Made by a program: the position numbers and the translations under genes. 64,000 nt of DNA from Pterobdella sp. o SKG-2022 (taxonomy: Eukaryota; Annelida; Clitellata; Hirudinida; Piscicolidae): positions 28,987,855 to 29,051,854 of the forward strand of contig OZ038320.1 in the NCBI GenBank assembly GCA_964035795.1, read 5' to 3'. This document shows positions 1 through 13,800 of this stretch, piece after piece. The notes beneath the pieces are model-generated. The model had not been told where the DNA came from and searched no databases. It saw nothing but the letters and a program-made list of their open reading frames with translations. Each line of letters starts with the position of its first letter. The stretch's first letter is position 1.

Positions 1-287
1 TCAAATCTACTCAAACCAATAAGACAGTTCATGAGGAATTTTAACAAAATAACTCTTTTATAAAAACAATGAATTCAACACAAAAAAGCAACTGGAGGAC
101 AAGGAAAGCAGCCCAGGTTCATGTTTTACAAAAGTAGCAGCTCTAAAAAGTAGCAAATGCAAACGTTTAAACGATAAGTCGGCTCAGTTTAACTTTACAC
201 CTAAAACTGTTATACCCCTCTCACTACTATTCCCAACATCTTTATCACCATTACAATCATAATCATTACCACCATTATCATCATTTT

Positions 288-514
<227 letters not shown>

Positions 515-1608
515 GGTCTTGATCAAACGTAGGCGTTTGAAAAAAATAATGAATATATAAAAAATCAATAAAGTTCATATGAAACACTTGACATTTGATG
601 GGTCATTATAGCTGTATAAGTAAAAATATTTTTTATAATTCTTAATAAAAATATAAAATTAGTATCATTTCAGAAGGATTTTACAATTTAAAATTGATAA
701 CTATATCGTTTTATTCTTGTAATCTTATAATACTTGCTTTTAAATAGCAATTACTCAGATTTTTTTTAAATATACGCGATTTCATTAATATTATGAGGCT
801 TTTAACTAAATTTTTAAAAATTTATTTGTACAACACAAAAATTAATTTTTGTGTTTTTTTGTTCCAATTTTTAAAATTATTGAGAGTCTTAACATATATT
901 GCGTCAGATATTTTAAATAAACTGGTCGAGTTTGTATGATTTATTGTCACAAAAGGTGATAAAATCGTTGCCTTTTGTGGATAATATGTTTAAAATTAAA
1001 TTTAAAATACCTAACGTTTTTTAATATTTAAAATTTATATTCAATTGTTTTTAATTCCGCTCAAATCTGCATTCAACTTAAAACTCAAAAATTCATAAAA
1101 TAGAAGTTTTTTTTTTGAAATTTATAATAGAAAGTTCACTATTTTACAACGATAATTTGATCAAATGAATTATCCACCGTCTGCTTCGTTTGTACAGATA
1201 ATTCTTAAAATTGCCTTTGTCGCCATGGACTAGAAATTTTCAAATTTATATGATCATATTTTCAACGTAAGGCAACTTTTTAATATTTATAAACTAATCA
1301 AAGATTACATCAGATGCAACTTGAGATAAATATTATGGCTGAAAACTCTTTGTGTTTTTTATAACATTTTAAAGATACTCAACAGTGAGAATGTTTTATC
1401 AAACTGAAAAAAAGCACTTATTTGGAACCCTCGATAAAATGAAACCCAAATAACAGTTGGTGCAAACGTGAGAGGTGGCGTTTAAAAGGTAGCAAATGGA
1501 GACGAAATTACAGATACTGACCTGAATCGTATTGCTTGGAAAGTTTTTTTGGTCTATGATACAAAGAGACCAGAAAACATCTGACACAGACGTAGAAAGT
1601 GACATGAG

Positions 1609-1773
1609 GATGTAAAAATTGAGAAAGAAGTTGAAAAGACTGGCCCAATTCTTGGTGCTCAGAGTTGTTTTGTAACATGTTCCTTGGAGGATAACAAGAT
1701 TGAGTATGTGCTCATGAAAACAAGCTAAAATTTTTGGCAAGTACAGCTTTTTCATAATGCATTAGCTAATAAA
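1609..1773 (+). pseudogene. Possible coding remnant with downstream AATAAA
   Basis: In a region richer in G+C than its surroundings, the plus strand has an open frame DVKIEKEVEKTGPILGAQSC, then FVTCSLEDNKIEYVLMKTS, and a TAA, followed about 40 bases later by AATAAA (1768-1773). Sequence upstream (FLVYDTKRPENI) is in a neighbouring frame with stops. It looks like a decayed terminal exon or retrocopy. No family is recognised. Confidence 0.2.
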
Positions 1774-2372
1774 ACATGATAAGGTTGTATTTGTCAAAAA
1801 TTTTGGCTCATTATCTCATAAATGGGGTTTAAAAGCATTGAAGTTAAATTTTGGAAAATTATAAGAAACATATGTTGTTTTGATGAAAAATAAACTAGAA
1901 AATGAGAAAATAACAAAATGGAAAAGTAATTCCAAAATTTAATGATAACCTAAAACTTCACACTAGAAATTAATCAATACTTCTAACATGAAAATCTTAT
2001 GAGAAATTCTTAAAAAAGCTTGAGCAAACTAGAGTCATGTTTGTCAAAAAATCTCAAAATTTCCTTTCATATCAAATATATATTTTTTTGTATTACATGC
2101 ATTCAGAAAGCATGAGTTATATATCAAAATGTATAATGCATTAGTGCCTCTAAGATCAACCCAGTTTAAGTCGATCATTAGATCACTGAGTTTTTAGTTG
2201 CGCAGTTGATGGGTTTCAAAGAGCGATACTCCATGTAAGCAATTTAAAACTACGCGTTGTATAAAATAAAGATACTAACATGGATTAATAAAAACAGCAA
2301 CTAACACTATTGCTAACACATAACATATCCGAATCCATTGGTTCACTAAACTAGCCTATTAACAAAAATGGT

Positions 2373-2564
2373 TTGAATCAAACACTTTCATTAACTGAAT
2401 AATAATACGAAGCTTTTCTTAAGATGAACTCACATTATCAAGTATACAAGCTTGTATACAATATACATAATAAGTATACAAACAAGTTTGTATAATTGAT
2501 AAAGTGAGTTCAACTAACGAAAAGCTTCGTATTATTATTCAGTTAATGAAAGTGTTTGATTCAA
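2373..2564. mobile_element. 192-bp foldback element with perfect 46-bp inverted arms
   Basis: The arms 2373-2418 and 2519-2564 are exact reverse complements over 46 bases, and pairing continues imperfectly inward for about 20 more. The centre holds smaller palindromes (GTATACAAGCTTGTATAC). It has no coding capacity. Size and structure fit a MITE-like or foldback element. The inner arms contain GAAAAGCTTCGT, shared with the dispersed motif seen at 3.9, 51.6 and 61.8 kb. Confidence 0.85.
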
Positions 2565-3861
2565 GTGGTTTCCATTGATTGAGTAACACATAAAAAAAAA
2601 TATAAATGGTTTGAGATTTTTTCGTAGTGAAAAGAACTAACACAACTAAATCCATTAAGATTTTCGTAAAAAAATCTCATATTAACAACTGTAAACAACA
2701 AGATATGATAGCATGATTTGCGCTTTAATATTCTCAGTACTAAGGAATTAACTTGTTGCGCTAAAAATTGTTAATTGTTTTAATTACAAACAAATTTGAA
2801 GGTAAGGTATTGAAGGCTTGATAATGAAAATTGAATAGAATAATCTTTGGTATAAAAGGCTATGATTAAAAGTTGACAAAGTACTAAAAGTACACTGAGC
2901 GAGACAATGTTTAAAAAAAGTTGAAATGAAATAAGTTTTAAAAAAATTCAGTTTTTTGTTGAAAATATTCAATAGTGATTTTTTTTATAGCAACTAATTC
3001 AAAGTGGTATATTTCATAGAGTTTTATATCAAATGACTGTTAATTGTTATAGTGATTTTTCATCAACCTCGTGTCGACATTCACCAACATACGAGAGATA
3101 TATCCACAGACAAACACTCTGAAGCCACAACCAAAACTATATGTCTATGTTTGAATTTGAATACAACCAAAATCATACTAGAATTTAATTTTAGGAATTA
3201 GTTCAAGTCATGCTTATCAAAGACAGCTAATTACGGAGCTTTTGATCATCAGAGTGACCAATCAAGCGTGAGATACACCATCATCAAGTTTATTAGGAGA
3301 CCATCGCCATGTAATGTGATAAACCCCGCGCCTGAATTCTAAAGAAATAACACACACACGTGCACTCTTACTACACAAAATATTGCTGTATATCTTTTTT
3401 ATGAAAATATTTATATTCAAGTATAATGTATTTAGTGTAATTAAGATTATCTCAAGGAATATATAGAATACTCAATGAAAAACTAAGCTGACAAAGATAT
3501 TTTGGATATCATTTTATTTTTGTTTAAATACATGTATTGACTATGTAGTTCAGTACAGTTTCAGGCATCCGATGTCATCCCTATTTGAATCATTAACTAG
3601 CTTATGAATAATAATTATTTATAATAGTAGTATGGTTGTACATTGGATTTTGGAGGCTTGTTGAACGAAGTATTATAAATATAGTAACAGTATTTGAAAT
3701 GTTTAACCTCGTGTGCTTTTTCTTCAAGTTTTTACCAAATTAGCTAAATAATACTTTGCATTGAAAAGAGCTTTTAGTTTAAATTATTATTCTTTGGTTT
3801 GAACTTATGTTCGAACGATTAAACTCCTTTTTTCTTCTCGAGATTTTTTCTCATTGTAAAG

Positions 3862-3955
3862 CCTGAAAACACGAGAAAATTTAAATTTTTTATTTTAACG
3901 AAGCTTTTCGATATATTCTATACCATCATGAGGTAGCTAATTTATTATTTATTCC
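3862..3955 (-). repeat. Dispersed repeat copy with hammerhead-like motif
   Basis: On the minus strand this reads CTACCTCATGATGGTATAG, AATATATCGAAAAGCTTCGT and then an A/T-rich tail. It matches the copies at 51573-51665 and 61772-61862 over about 80 bases. The core resembles CTGATGA - stem II - GAAA of hammerhead ribozymes. Confidence 0.7.
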
Positions 3956-4367
3956 ATATTTGAATTATTTTTTTCTTCTACAGAGTGTACTTTTTTAAAT
4001 AGTGGGTTTAAGGTGCTGGTATTTGCACAGAGTTTTTAGACCAGTAGAACCACTCTTTACTGCATTATTTTTTAATCTCAAGACTTTCTCGTTTAATTAG
4101 CACTAAAAAACAAAAACGATAATTTAACAACTTCCAATCCTTGCTTTCATCTGCATTCTCATCATATTTGAATAACTCTAGCCATTATTGTACTCTGATA
4201 ACTAATGATGATAGAGATTTTGTCTATGTAAGAAGTCAACATCAAATGTAACCTTTTTTCTACACGAACCTTTAATAGTTGAAGTTTTAGTAAGAAGAAT
4301 AATAACTAACGTTTTAATATAGTTAAAATCTTCTGATGATAATATTCATCAGTCAATGAGTTTTAAT

Positions 4368-4416
4368 AATTATTATAATATAATATAATATATATATAAT
4401 ATTATAATATAATAAT
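4368..4416. repeat. AT-only low-complexity tract
   Basis: TATAATAT-type simple sequence, about 48 bases of A and T only. No function inferred. Confidence 0.8.
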
Positions 4417-4648
4417 CTAATATTGGTGATGTACCCCATTGGAAATCTCAGTCATTTTCATAAATGGTTATTATGCTTTTGAAACGCTTCAAGCCAACCA
4501 TATGCATTAATCCTTGTTATATATGTTAATTCATTACAGTTGTTTTAATTGGTTCTCATTTTATCATTATATGGTGTAATGGGATAGCTTCAAATATATT
4601 TCATTCATTAGCTTCTTATCACATTATCATTTATTACAGGAAGTTACT

Positions 4649-4820
4649 TCACATGATGTTAATGAAAAGCTGGCTTAAAAATAAACTTGTATTGTTTTTA
4701 TTTAAATTCAACCATAATATTGAAAAGAAGCGAAAAAACTTCAGAAAATTATGAATATGATACAATAAATTTTCAAAATCTTGACAAACTGGAACAAAAG
4801 GATGTTCGGATTTTTGAAGT
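4649..4820 (-). CDS. Lectin gene candidate terminal exon
   Basis: After the good acceptor TATTAGTTTTTCCAG a phase 2 reading frame opens with RLQKSEHPFVPVCQDFENLL and runs to a TGA, with an AATAAA hexamer on the same strand (4635-4630) just past the stop. Against it, the last 30 residues are Phe/Leu-rich and look non-coding. An alternative phase-compatible end is a very short exon starting at 5824 (acceptor CTACCTCAG) that adds only RSETAVC and then stops at 5803. Transcript data would decide between them. Confidence 0.3.
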
Positions 4821-7800
4821 CTGGAAAAACTAATATAGACATTTGCTTGTTTACAGTAGTTAATAATGAACAAACACTTCACATACTATCAGAAATATTT
4901 TGAAATATTTTTTTTTTCAAACGATACATCATGATATTGTCACCAAACTAACTAGATGTTAATCCCAGCATTAGTTTTTAATTTTCAACATCAAAGGCAT
5001 TAACTAGAGGTTTCAAGATTTTTGAAAGAATCGAATATTTTTGTATTTTCGATTTTTCCCATTTGAAAATTTTTTCAACTCAATTGATTTAAACTTGCAA
5101 AATTTTGATTGTTAATCTCAACAATGCTTCGACGTTAGAAAGTTGTCCTTATTATTGAAAAATGCGCATTTACGATATTCTGGTTATTGAATAACAACAG
5201 TGAAAAACATAAGAGATTGCGATGGAATGGATGTAATGAATATATAATAAACGAAAATATGCAGTGGGAAAAATACATAAGAAAGTAAACCACAGTTAAA
5301 GTTATATTATTTTGTATTGATTTATATAACCATATAAACTTCCAATAATTGTATATATATGATGTATAAAATTTGCATAAATTTACTTTTTGATGAATAT
5401 TCATCAACTTCAATTGTGAGGGTTAAATACTCCATATTGAAGAAATACTTGCATTTTCGATAACTATGCCAAAAACGTTTTACAAAAATTTTCAAATAAC
5501 ATATTTGCTGTTATAGAATATATATGTTTGTTTTATTCATAAAAATACAAAAAAACATAAAAAATATAAAAATAGTGAAAGCAAGAGAACATGTTGAAAA
5601 TAGTGTCAAAATTTAATGAAACTTGATACAACTTGCAATATCTTTCGAAAAAAAAAACGGACAATATAATTTTCAAACAAACTTCACTTCGTTTTTATGT
5701 AAAAAAAACAATTTTTGATCAATGAATATCATACAAATATTTTTCCTCTTATATTCATCAATAATCATTATAAAAAAACAACATAATCTTGTGGTTAGGG
5801 AGTTAACAGACAGCAGTTTCACTCCTGAGGTAGCGTTCATAAGCTTAATGTTTTTCATAGTTTTTTGTGACAACGATTGTTAAGAAACCATTATTTCAAT
5901 GTACAATAAAATATATGGTTTCGAGAATGATTCTGTATACACTTTTTATATATTATTTTCCAAGAAGCTTCAAGAACATGAAAGTATAAAAATATAACTA
6001 TTTATTTGTTCTTTTCATACATCACACTACTAAAAGCACTCTAATATTTATGAAACAAATACACTAAAACACTATTCATACATAAAAAAACAACAAAAAC
6101 TGACTGCAACCACAACACAAGCTAATTTGTCTACTAAGCCTCTCCATAACATACCTTCTCTTCTGCAGATGCAAACAACTCAAGGCAATGGTGCCCAGAA
6201 GAAATCCCAGTGATACTCCCACAGCCACCACGACTGCCAGCCCTGTTGGGGTTGATGTTTATAGTGTGCTAGGAATATTTTTGATGAAGTTTGAGTATTA
6301 GTAATATTTTTTTAGTGCAAAAGTAAAAGATTTTTGGTGCTTGTAATTTTTTTGGCATTGTTTGTTTGCTAGTTATATGTTGATCTCGTTAGTAAACTTT
6401 TAATAATTTGAATTAAGTTATCACGACGTTCTAGCTTAGGGTTTAGATTTCAACTTATTTTAGAAGACACCACTTTATGCCTACCATAAATAAATAATAA
6501 AAACAACTAAACTTGAAACAACAATCAATCGATATTTAGTTGTGAAAAAAAAACTCAGCGTCTTTGTTACACAGGTTCTTTCGAAGATGAGTTAGTGTCT
6601 CAAAGAGGATCTGGCTTTAAACCAACACCACATATATTTTATTGCTCCCATCATTGGTGGAGGAAACTTGACTATAAATTGGATATGATTAATTTGTACT
6701 TTTGTTGCTATTTTTAGTTCTAAGTCTTTATTTCTGTTATAATTTTTAGGATCATTACTGATTGATAATGATTATAAACTTATGTTGCAAATTTGAGCAA
6801 CTCTTTTCTAATCTTTTCTGAAAGGACGTCAATGTTACCTGCTCATCTCAGTAACAAGGATTGTTTTCAGTTGATGGTGACGATGGAAACGCAGTCATTA
6901 GAACCATTCCATTGAGTTTTTTTTTATGTAATCAAAAGTTAATAAAGGAAAAATAAAAAAATAAATAGTTTTTTTTTAAATATGATATTAATGTTTTTAA
7001 AATTTGAAACTTGAGTTATTGGTAAAACCGCTAGAATATAAGCTAAATATCTCATTACTCGTTTTGGACTGAAGATCTGTTATAACAGTTTCATATTATC
7101 AGGATAAACCATCTTTATTTGGTGGCAAAAATTCCAAAAAAAAATATTTTTTTCATGAAACAAAGTTGACTGAATTTATATTTTATTTCATACAATTAAC
7201 CGAATGTATTTGACGATTCTGTGTGTTACATTTGTGTTGCATCTTAAAGATCATTGAAACAAATGTATGCAGTATACTTGAAAATGTTACTTTGTGAATT
7301 AAATGCTTTGTATCTCAATAAAATTATCAATGTTCTTAAATATACTCATTTTTAAAATCAAATGAATACCAATGTGCCTCCGTTAGATAAATTTTATTTA
7401 GTTTTATTTTATTTCTTTTGCAAAATGAAAATATCTGAAGCCTTGATTAACTAATGGCATCTTCGGATTTCGTTCTTTTTCCAAAAAAATATATGAAGAA
7501 ACTTCAGAAGTTTATGATCAAAAGAATGTTATGAGAAGTCGAAAAATATTTCTATTTCCGAAATGATTAACCTTCGAACAATTAAAAAACATAAAACAAA
7601 AACCTAAAACACCCAAAGCTTTAAAGATGGAAATATGGAAAAAAAGTTGAAGGAAAAGTGTTGAGGGATTCAATATGATGAAGACTTGATCTGCAATGAA
7701 CCTCTATGGAGGACGTTGAAGCCGCATTAGAGCATGGAACTTTCTGGAAGGAACTCCATGAAATTTTGTTTTTCGAAGTTTTTATGATGCTATTTTGTTT

Positions 7801-10800
7801 AAAATTTTTTTCATTAATCTTGCGCTTCATTATAATTTGTTATAGAAATAAAATATTTTCTGATGTTTCTTTGGTTTCAACATGAAGAAAGTGTATATAT
7901 CAAAAAAACGTGAAAAAGTTTAATTAAAAAATAAAATATTCATAGCTAGAGAAGCTAAAATCTCTTATATAAACATAAAACTGGCATTGTTTAGCACGCT
8001 TTCCTTCAACGCACGATCTGATCGTAATGGAAAATGAAGAATTTCTTATGTAAAAGCACAAAAATTTTTCATATGAGATAATAAACGAAAATCTCTCTAA
8101 CTTTGAAAAGAAGTAAGTGAATTTAATTTATGTTTTATGATTTTTATAACCATGTGTGAATCTATATTTAAAAACTTTTCTTAATTTTTTTGCCGCGATG
8201 CAGCTTGAATTTTTAAGAGATAAAGCAGATCAATAGATCAAGCAAATAAAATCGCTGCTTTGACGTGGCAAGGCTGGCGAAAAAGATTAAAAAACGACGT
8301 TGAAAATGTAATTTGCATATTAAAACTTTGCCTCAAAAACAAAGAAGACACACTAAAAATTTTAGATTTCTCAAATTTAAAGTTCGACAGCTCTCACAAA
8401 ACTTCCTTTGTGTTCAGGCATACTGTTTGATATGTACGATTGAGATGCATATCTACAGGAAGTTGTTAGTATCCAAAAAAAACAAATAAGCCCTTTGGGA
8501 AATGCGTAAAAGATGTAGCATTCTAAAAACACAAAACGGAAATATTGAGGAGAATAATTTAACTATTCATTTTCAAAATTAATGTCTTTCCTTGTAGCAA
8601 ATTTTTGGATTGGTTTTTATTTACGACTTCCAATCCATATGTTTGCTCGTGATTCTATAACCACAGAACATCACTCAAAATCAAACACTCGAAATAATAA
8701 ATTGAAAATTTTCTTTGAAACTTATGGCGTAACTCCCATATATTTCAATTTGGTTTTCTAAAGTTTAAAAAGTTTTTTTCTTCGAAAGTAAGTTTTAAAA
8801 CGTTTAAATAAAAGCCGATACTGTGAAAGAGTAACGATAAAAAACAGTTAGACAGAATCTGCAAAACAATCAAAAGAATGATCTAGTGTTTTTTGTAAAT
8901 ACTTGTATAAAATTCACTAATTTACTATTTTTAGTGCCTATTGAATTGAAAATTTTTGTTTGATTTTTTTCGATTGACGTTTTGCACCGAGTTTGAATCT
9001 TTTTTCAAAAATTTTTTCAAATGCTTTAGCTTTTTAACTTACAGAGAAATCACTTCCGAGATAACAATCTAAACAATTTAAACTTGAAATAGAATAAAAA
9101 CCTTTGAACTATATTATTTTTCTCAAAGTTCCACAACTACCCAAAATTTTTATTGACGCAAAATGATGAAAACTTTTGTATAGAAATTATTTGAAAGCAT
9201 CAATTGTTCAACGTTGCCTCCCTGCGGCTTTGGGGGAGTTCTGATTAAAAATTCTAATTTTTTTTTGTTTATATAAATATATACTCAAGTCAAGAAATAT
9301 AATTTTTAAACTTTCCAATTCAAGGAGAAAATAAAAAATTAAATTAATAGGTTTGAACTTTTTAAGACTTAATTTGAAGAAAAAATTATTTGAAAGAAGT
9401 GAAATACAAAAATCAAAAAGTGACTTCAAAATTGAAAGCAAACCAAAGAAAAACGATTTCACACGAAATTTTATTCGACCAGAGACCAAAAAGTGACACA
9501 TCCCAGAATTTCTTCATCTGATTGCACTTTCTGCTAGTTCTCACCACTTCAACACAGCGGTAATTTGATTCAATATGAAGCAATCCAATGGACCATAAAG
9601 ACACATCACACCAGGCTTATGTCTCAGTACTCATAATTAATCACCGTATCAATATTTATAAATTACCTTAGATATTCATCGTTTTTTTTGCTATTAATAC
9701 GAGAGTACTACGCGGTATATGGAGGCATATACAAAAGAAGGACGTTTGTATTGATGTATGCGCTTTGATGAAAGGGTGGGCAGGTAGAAACGACAAGCGT
9801 TGGAGCGTTGGCAAAAGTTATGGCTACCTTATCAATTGATTATGTGCATTCATATCTTTTCATTTTTTGATTACAAACAAGATTTCCACTCCATATAATA
9901 TTTTTATAGGTGTTGAGACTTTTGATTGAGGTTTCATGCTGGCTATATCTTTGTAAAAAATTGGTAGATACAGAAATTCTCATATTTATTGAAAAGTCAT
10001 TTATTAAAGTACAGAGCTTTTCTACAGTTGAGCCTTTTTCAATCAAATAGAAACAAATTTATCAAGTGGCGTAGGCCTCAAATGACTAAGCCCATATAGA
10101 CCAAAAGTTTTTTCTTGAAACTTTTAAATTTTTTTCGGAAAGTGGAAAAATGGAAACTTTAATACATTAAAATAATTTTAAAACAACTATCATTAAAAGG
10201 CTGAATGCTTAGCGTCCACATGTTTATCAGGTTTTGAAACCCTGTGAACTATTTATAAAGGCACAAACATCGCATTTTCAAACGCTTTTTCAGTCAAATA
10301 AGGAAGATGCAGAGCTTATATAGAATTTATTTTTTTGGTTATAAAACATTAGCTATTCATAAAACTGAAATTAAATCAAAAACTAAATAAAACCGAGTTT
10401 CTTGGTCCTAGACTATTTATTCAAATTATGCTGAAAAATCAATTATTAATGATTTTAACCCGAAAACTTTGGTTCGTTTCTCACTTTTATTTTTTAAAAG
10501 CCGACGTCAGAGAAGCTAGACGGAGTGATATAGATTAAATTTTTGAGACTAGTATTTCACGTTCTGAACAAACAAGCTTTTTTACTATTGCGGCAAACAA
10601 AAACTTCAGAACCATGTTAAAGTTTATGTAAATACAAAACAATAAAACTCTATTAAACTCCAAAATAACCATCAATTTTGTGGAATAATTAAATTTAATA
10701 ATTTCAACTGATAATAAAAGTGTTGTATCTTATTAAAATTCCAAATCTGCTCAAAGTGCACAACAAATGAACAGAATAACGCGCATGCTCATGTCGAAAT

Positions 10801-13800
10801 AATTTTGAAAACCCAACACGTCACTTGCAGAGGTTTCTATTGCATCTATATGATCTTAAATGCAATCAGGTTTCACTAACACCCGCGCATTCGAAGCTTT
10901 TTCTAGCGCTTTTAAAATCTTTTCGAGGTATTTTCAGGTATTAAGACATATTTCTGAATGGAATGACTAATAAATAAAACATGAAAAAGCTATAAGAAAA
11001 CTAATAAAATCAAAACAAGTCTTAGTCTTTTATCGCTACTGAAATAAAAATTTGTTTTTTAGTTAATGCCTTTTTTAGTATAAAAGTACCATAAAACTTA
11101 AACAATCAGCGCGTATAGAGATGTGACGTTGCAAAGTGAATAATAAAGGAAGATAACGAGGAGAAATTACTCAAAAAAGAATTTCCGAGAATTGTAATAT
11201 TGAAGGGGGAACATGATTAAAGAAAAAATACGCCTGCGTAGAATATGCATCTATGTCACATTATTTACTAATCACCAAAAATCAAGCTCAAAGTTTTTCA
11301 ATATTGACCAAAAAATTTGTTAACATTTTACTTGAAACTATAATTAAACAAACAAATAATTTTCAGAATGTGTGTTGAACTGATCTAAAGAGCCATAAAC
11401 GAAGCAATAAACTTTGGACCCAAAATTTGAAAAATTTTGCTAAAGTCTACAACAAAAAAACATTATCTTCTAATTCATATTTCCCTAATGCGGAAACAAT
11501 CTTTGGATTGGGGAATTATATTTTTTAATGATCCTAAAACTTAATAAAAGCGTTTAGTTCAAATAAAAGTTGTTTTTGACTTTTGATTCAGATCTCAGGT
11601 GCGGCGTTGTATAGTGGCCGATTTCTGCATCTCTCGTTTTAAATTTACCATTGACGCAAAATAATCTTGCGAATGGTATTTCAGATAATAGAGATGAAAA
11701 TTTATTGGTTTTTAAAGGTGTGGATTGCATGCCTCTCAACTCGAAATCACACGTTAGCACAATAAATACTACTGAGGCCTTTCAAGACAGGTCTTCGAAA
11801 ATTATAGAATTTTATAAATAACTTGGTTTTTATTATAGTGATATCTAAATCAATTTATGTCTGTTTTATCACTTCAACTTTTCGTTAAAAATCTGAGAGT
11901 TATAAAAAAAGCGATGGTTAACAAAGGATTTAGAGGTGCAAGAAGGAATTCAGGAGCTGATATGATGGTTTTATGGTTGGCCATGTAGCACACGCATAAA
12001 GCATCAACCTTCCTATAAATTTCTTCATAAGAGCTATAATGCCCTTTATTGTGGCTAAAATGTTTTTACTTTAATAATTTTTAGTTTTAACTTGATTGAT
12101 TTTTTAATTAGACTTTATTGCTAATGTATTAGTGAATTTTTATAAGTATAGAGCAAAAATTGTTTTAGCTTCTAATTTTTTTTATTCGACAAAGATACAA
12201 AAATATACAGCCTTTTGGAGCCTCTTAAATAATCTTGGTTTCACTTAGAAGTGCAGAGACGCATCAGAAAAGACAGTATAGTGATTCTTCTGTTATTATT
12301 CGCATCAGTGACTTGTTTTGTGAAACTATTTGCCAAAGTGAAAAACTCATTTTGTTATCAAAAAAACTTAATTCTGTTTTTATTTAAAAAAAAATTAAAC
12401 TTGAATCATATTAAGAAGAAACCTAAAAAATTTTAAAAAAATATGTATTAGCAAATAATATCTAAAAAAATTATTTTTTTTTGAAAAAATGTAGAGCATT
12501 ATTAAAATTTACAAATGAATTCAAATAACGATCAAAATATTGAGTATTTATATATTTAAATTATAAAAAAATCCGTTAATCCTACGAACCGACGGGAAAA
12601 AGAGTCTTGAAATCCTTCAGTACTATTTTCTTCTTGCTTGTTAATAACTCTAGAAATTAATTTAAATTAAAAAAAATCAATTTTCGTGGAAATCAATAAA
12701 AAGTCAAGGAAATCCGTTCACGCATCAAGTCTCCTGACGCTTTGTAGCTCTATTGGGGACAAATTCTTGGTTGATGGCTAACTTTTGGCTATTTTTATTT
12801 TATTTTCAAGATATTCTCGCTATTAATTAAATGCATGCTAGCTCCATAAAATTCAAGCTTGTTTTCAATTTAAAGTGAAAAAAACGGTGTAAAAAATTTT
12901 ATTTAAAAGCAATTGCGGTTTTAGTATTTAAAATGAAATAAAACTCGTGTGTTAAGGAAGGTGGTAGGGATTATAAAGGTTTGGTTGAAAATACGCTCAC
13001 AATCTTAAAATTATTTTTCCTCGAAAACCAATAAAAACTGTTTGACCACGCATATTTGAATGTAATTTGAATTTACTTTTTAAAAAATCTTCAACTTAAA
13101 AGAATATGTTAGAAAACTCAATGGTCTGATTTCAATAAAAATGACTGATGGTTGAGAAAACTTTAAAAGTTGAATTTTCATCAAAAATTTGAAATTTTTA
13201 TGAAAAGTTCTGTTGAAAAATAGATGAAATAAAAAAGCACTAAACGGATGTGTTGTCTCTATTCTAATGAAATTTATTTCTCTGTGTGCAACTCGATTGT
13301 AAACATCGGTGCAAGAGAAAAATAATCTCCTGCCAAATTAAAACTTCCGAATTCAAAAGGAAAACTTTAAAATTAATTAAGTAATATTTTATTTTTTGAA
13401 AATTTTATTTTTTTCGCCTTATTTTAGCGATCTTTCTTCTAACCTTTGCTTCCAGGTCGACTGTTTAGGCTTGCTTGTTTTATTGTCAATAAAATGCATT
13501 ATAAACTTTGACAATAAAATTTAAACCTCGAGAATGCATAAAAAGGCATCAAGGGCGTTGAAGTGTGGTAAAAATCGACAGTTTTATTCTCCGGTTTTTA
13601 TGAAAAAAGATGCTTGATTAATTTGGGATTTAATTTAAATCTCGAAAATTTTTCTATACTTTTTTTTGAAAGTTTTCTTATCGAAATTTCTTATTAAATA
13701 ACTTTTTGGTTATAAAATCTAATAAGAAATTCAACATCTGAAAAACGAATCAGGCTTTTTAAATGATCAAAGTTCTGAAAACCAAAATACATCTCAAAAC

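Noticed and set aside
12251..12436. Small secreted protein starting MQRRIRKDSIVILLLLF
   Set aside because: The first codon is GTG, not ATG. The tail is poly-Lys/Asn from AT-rich DNA and there is no splice or homology support.
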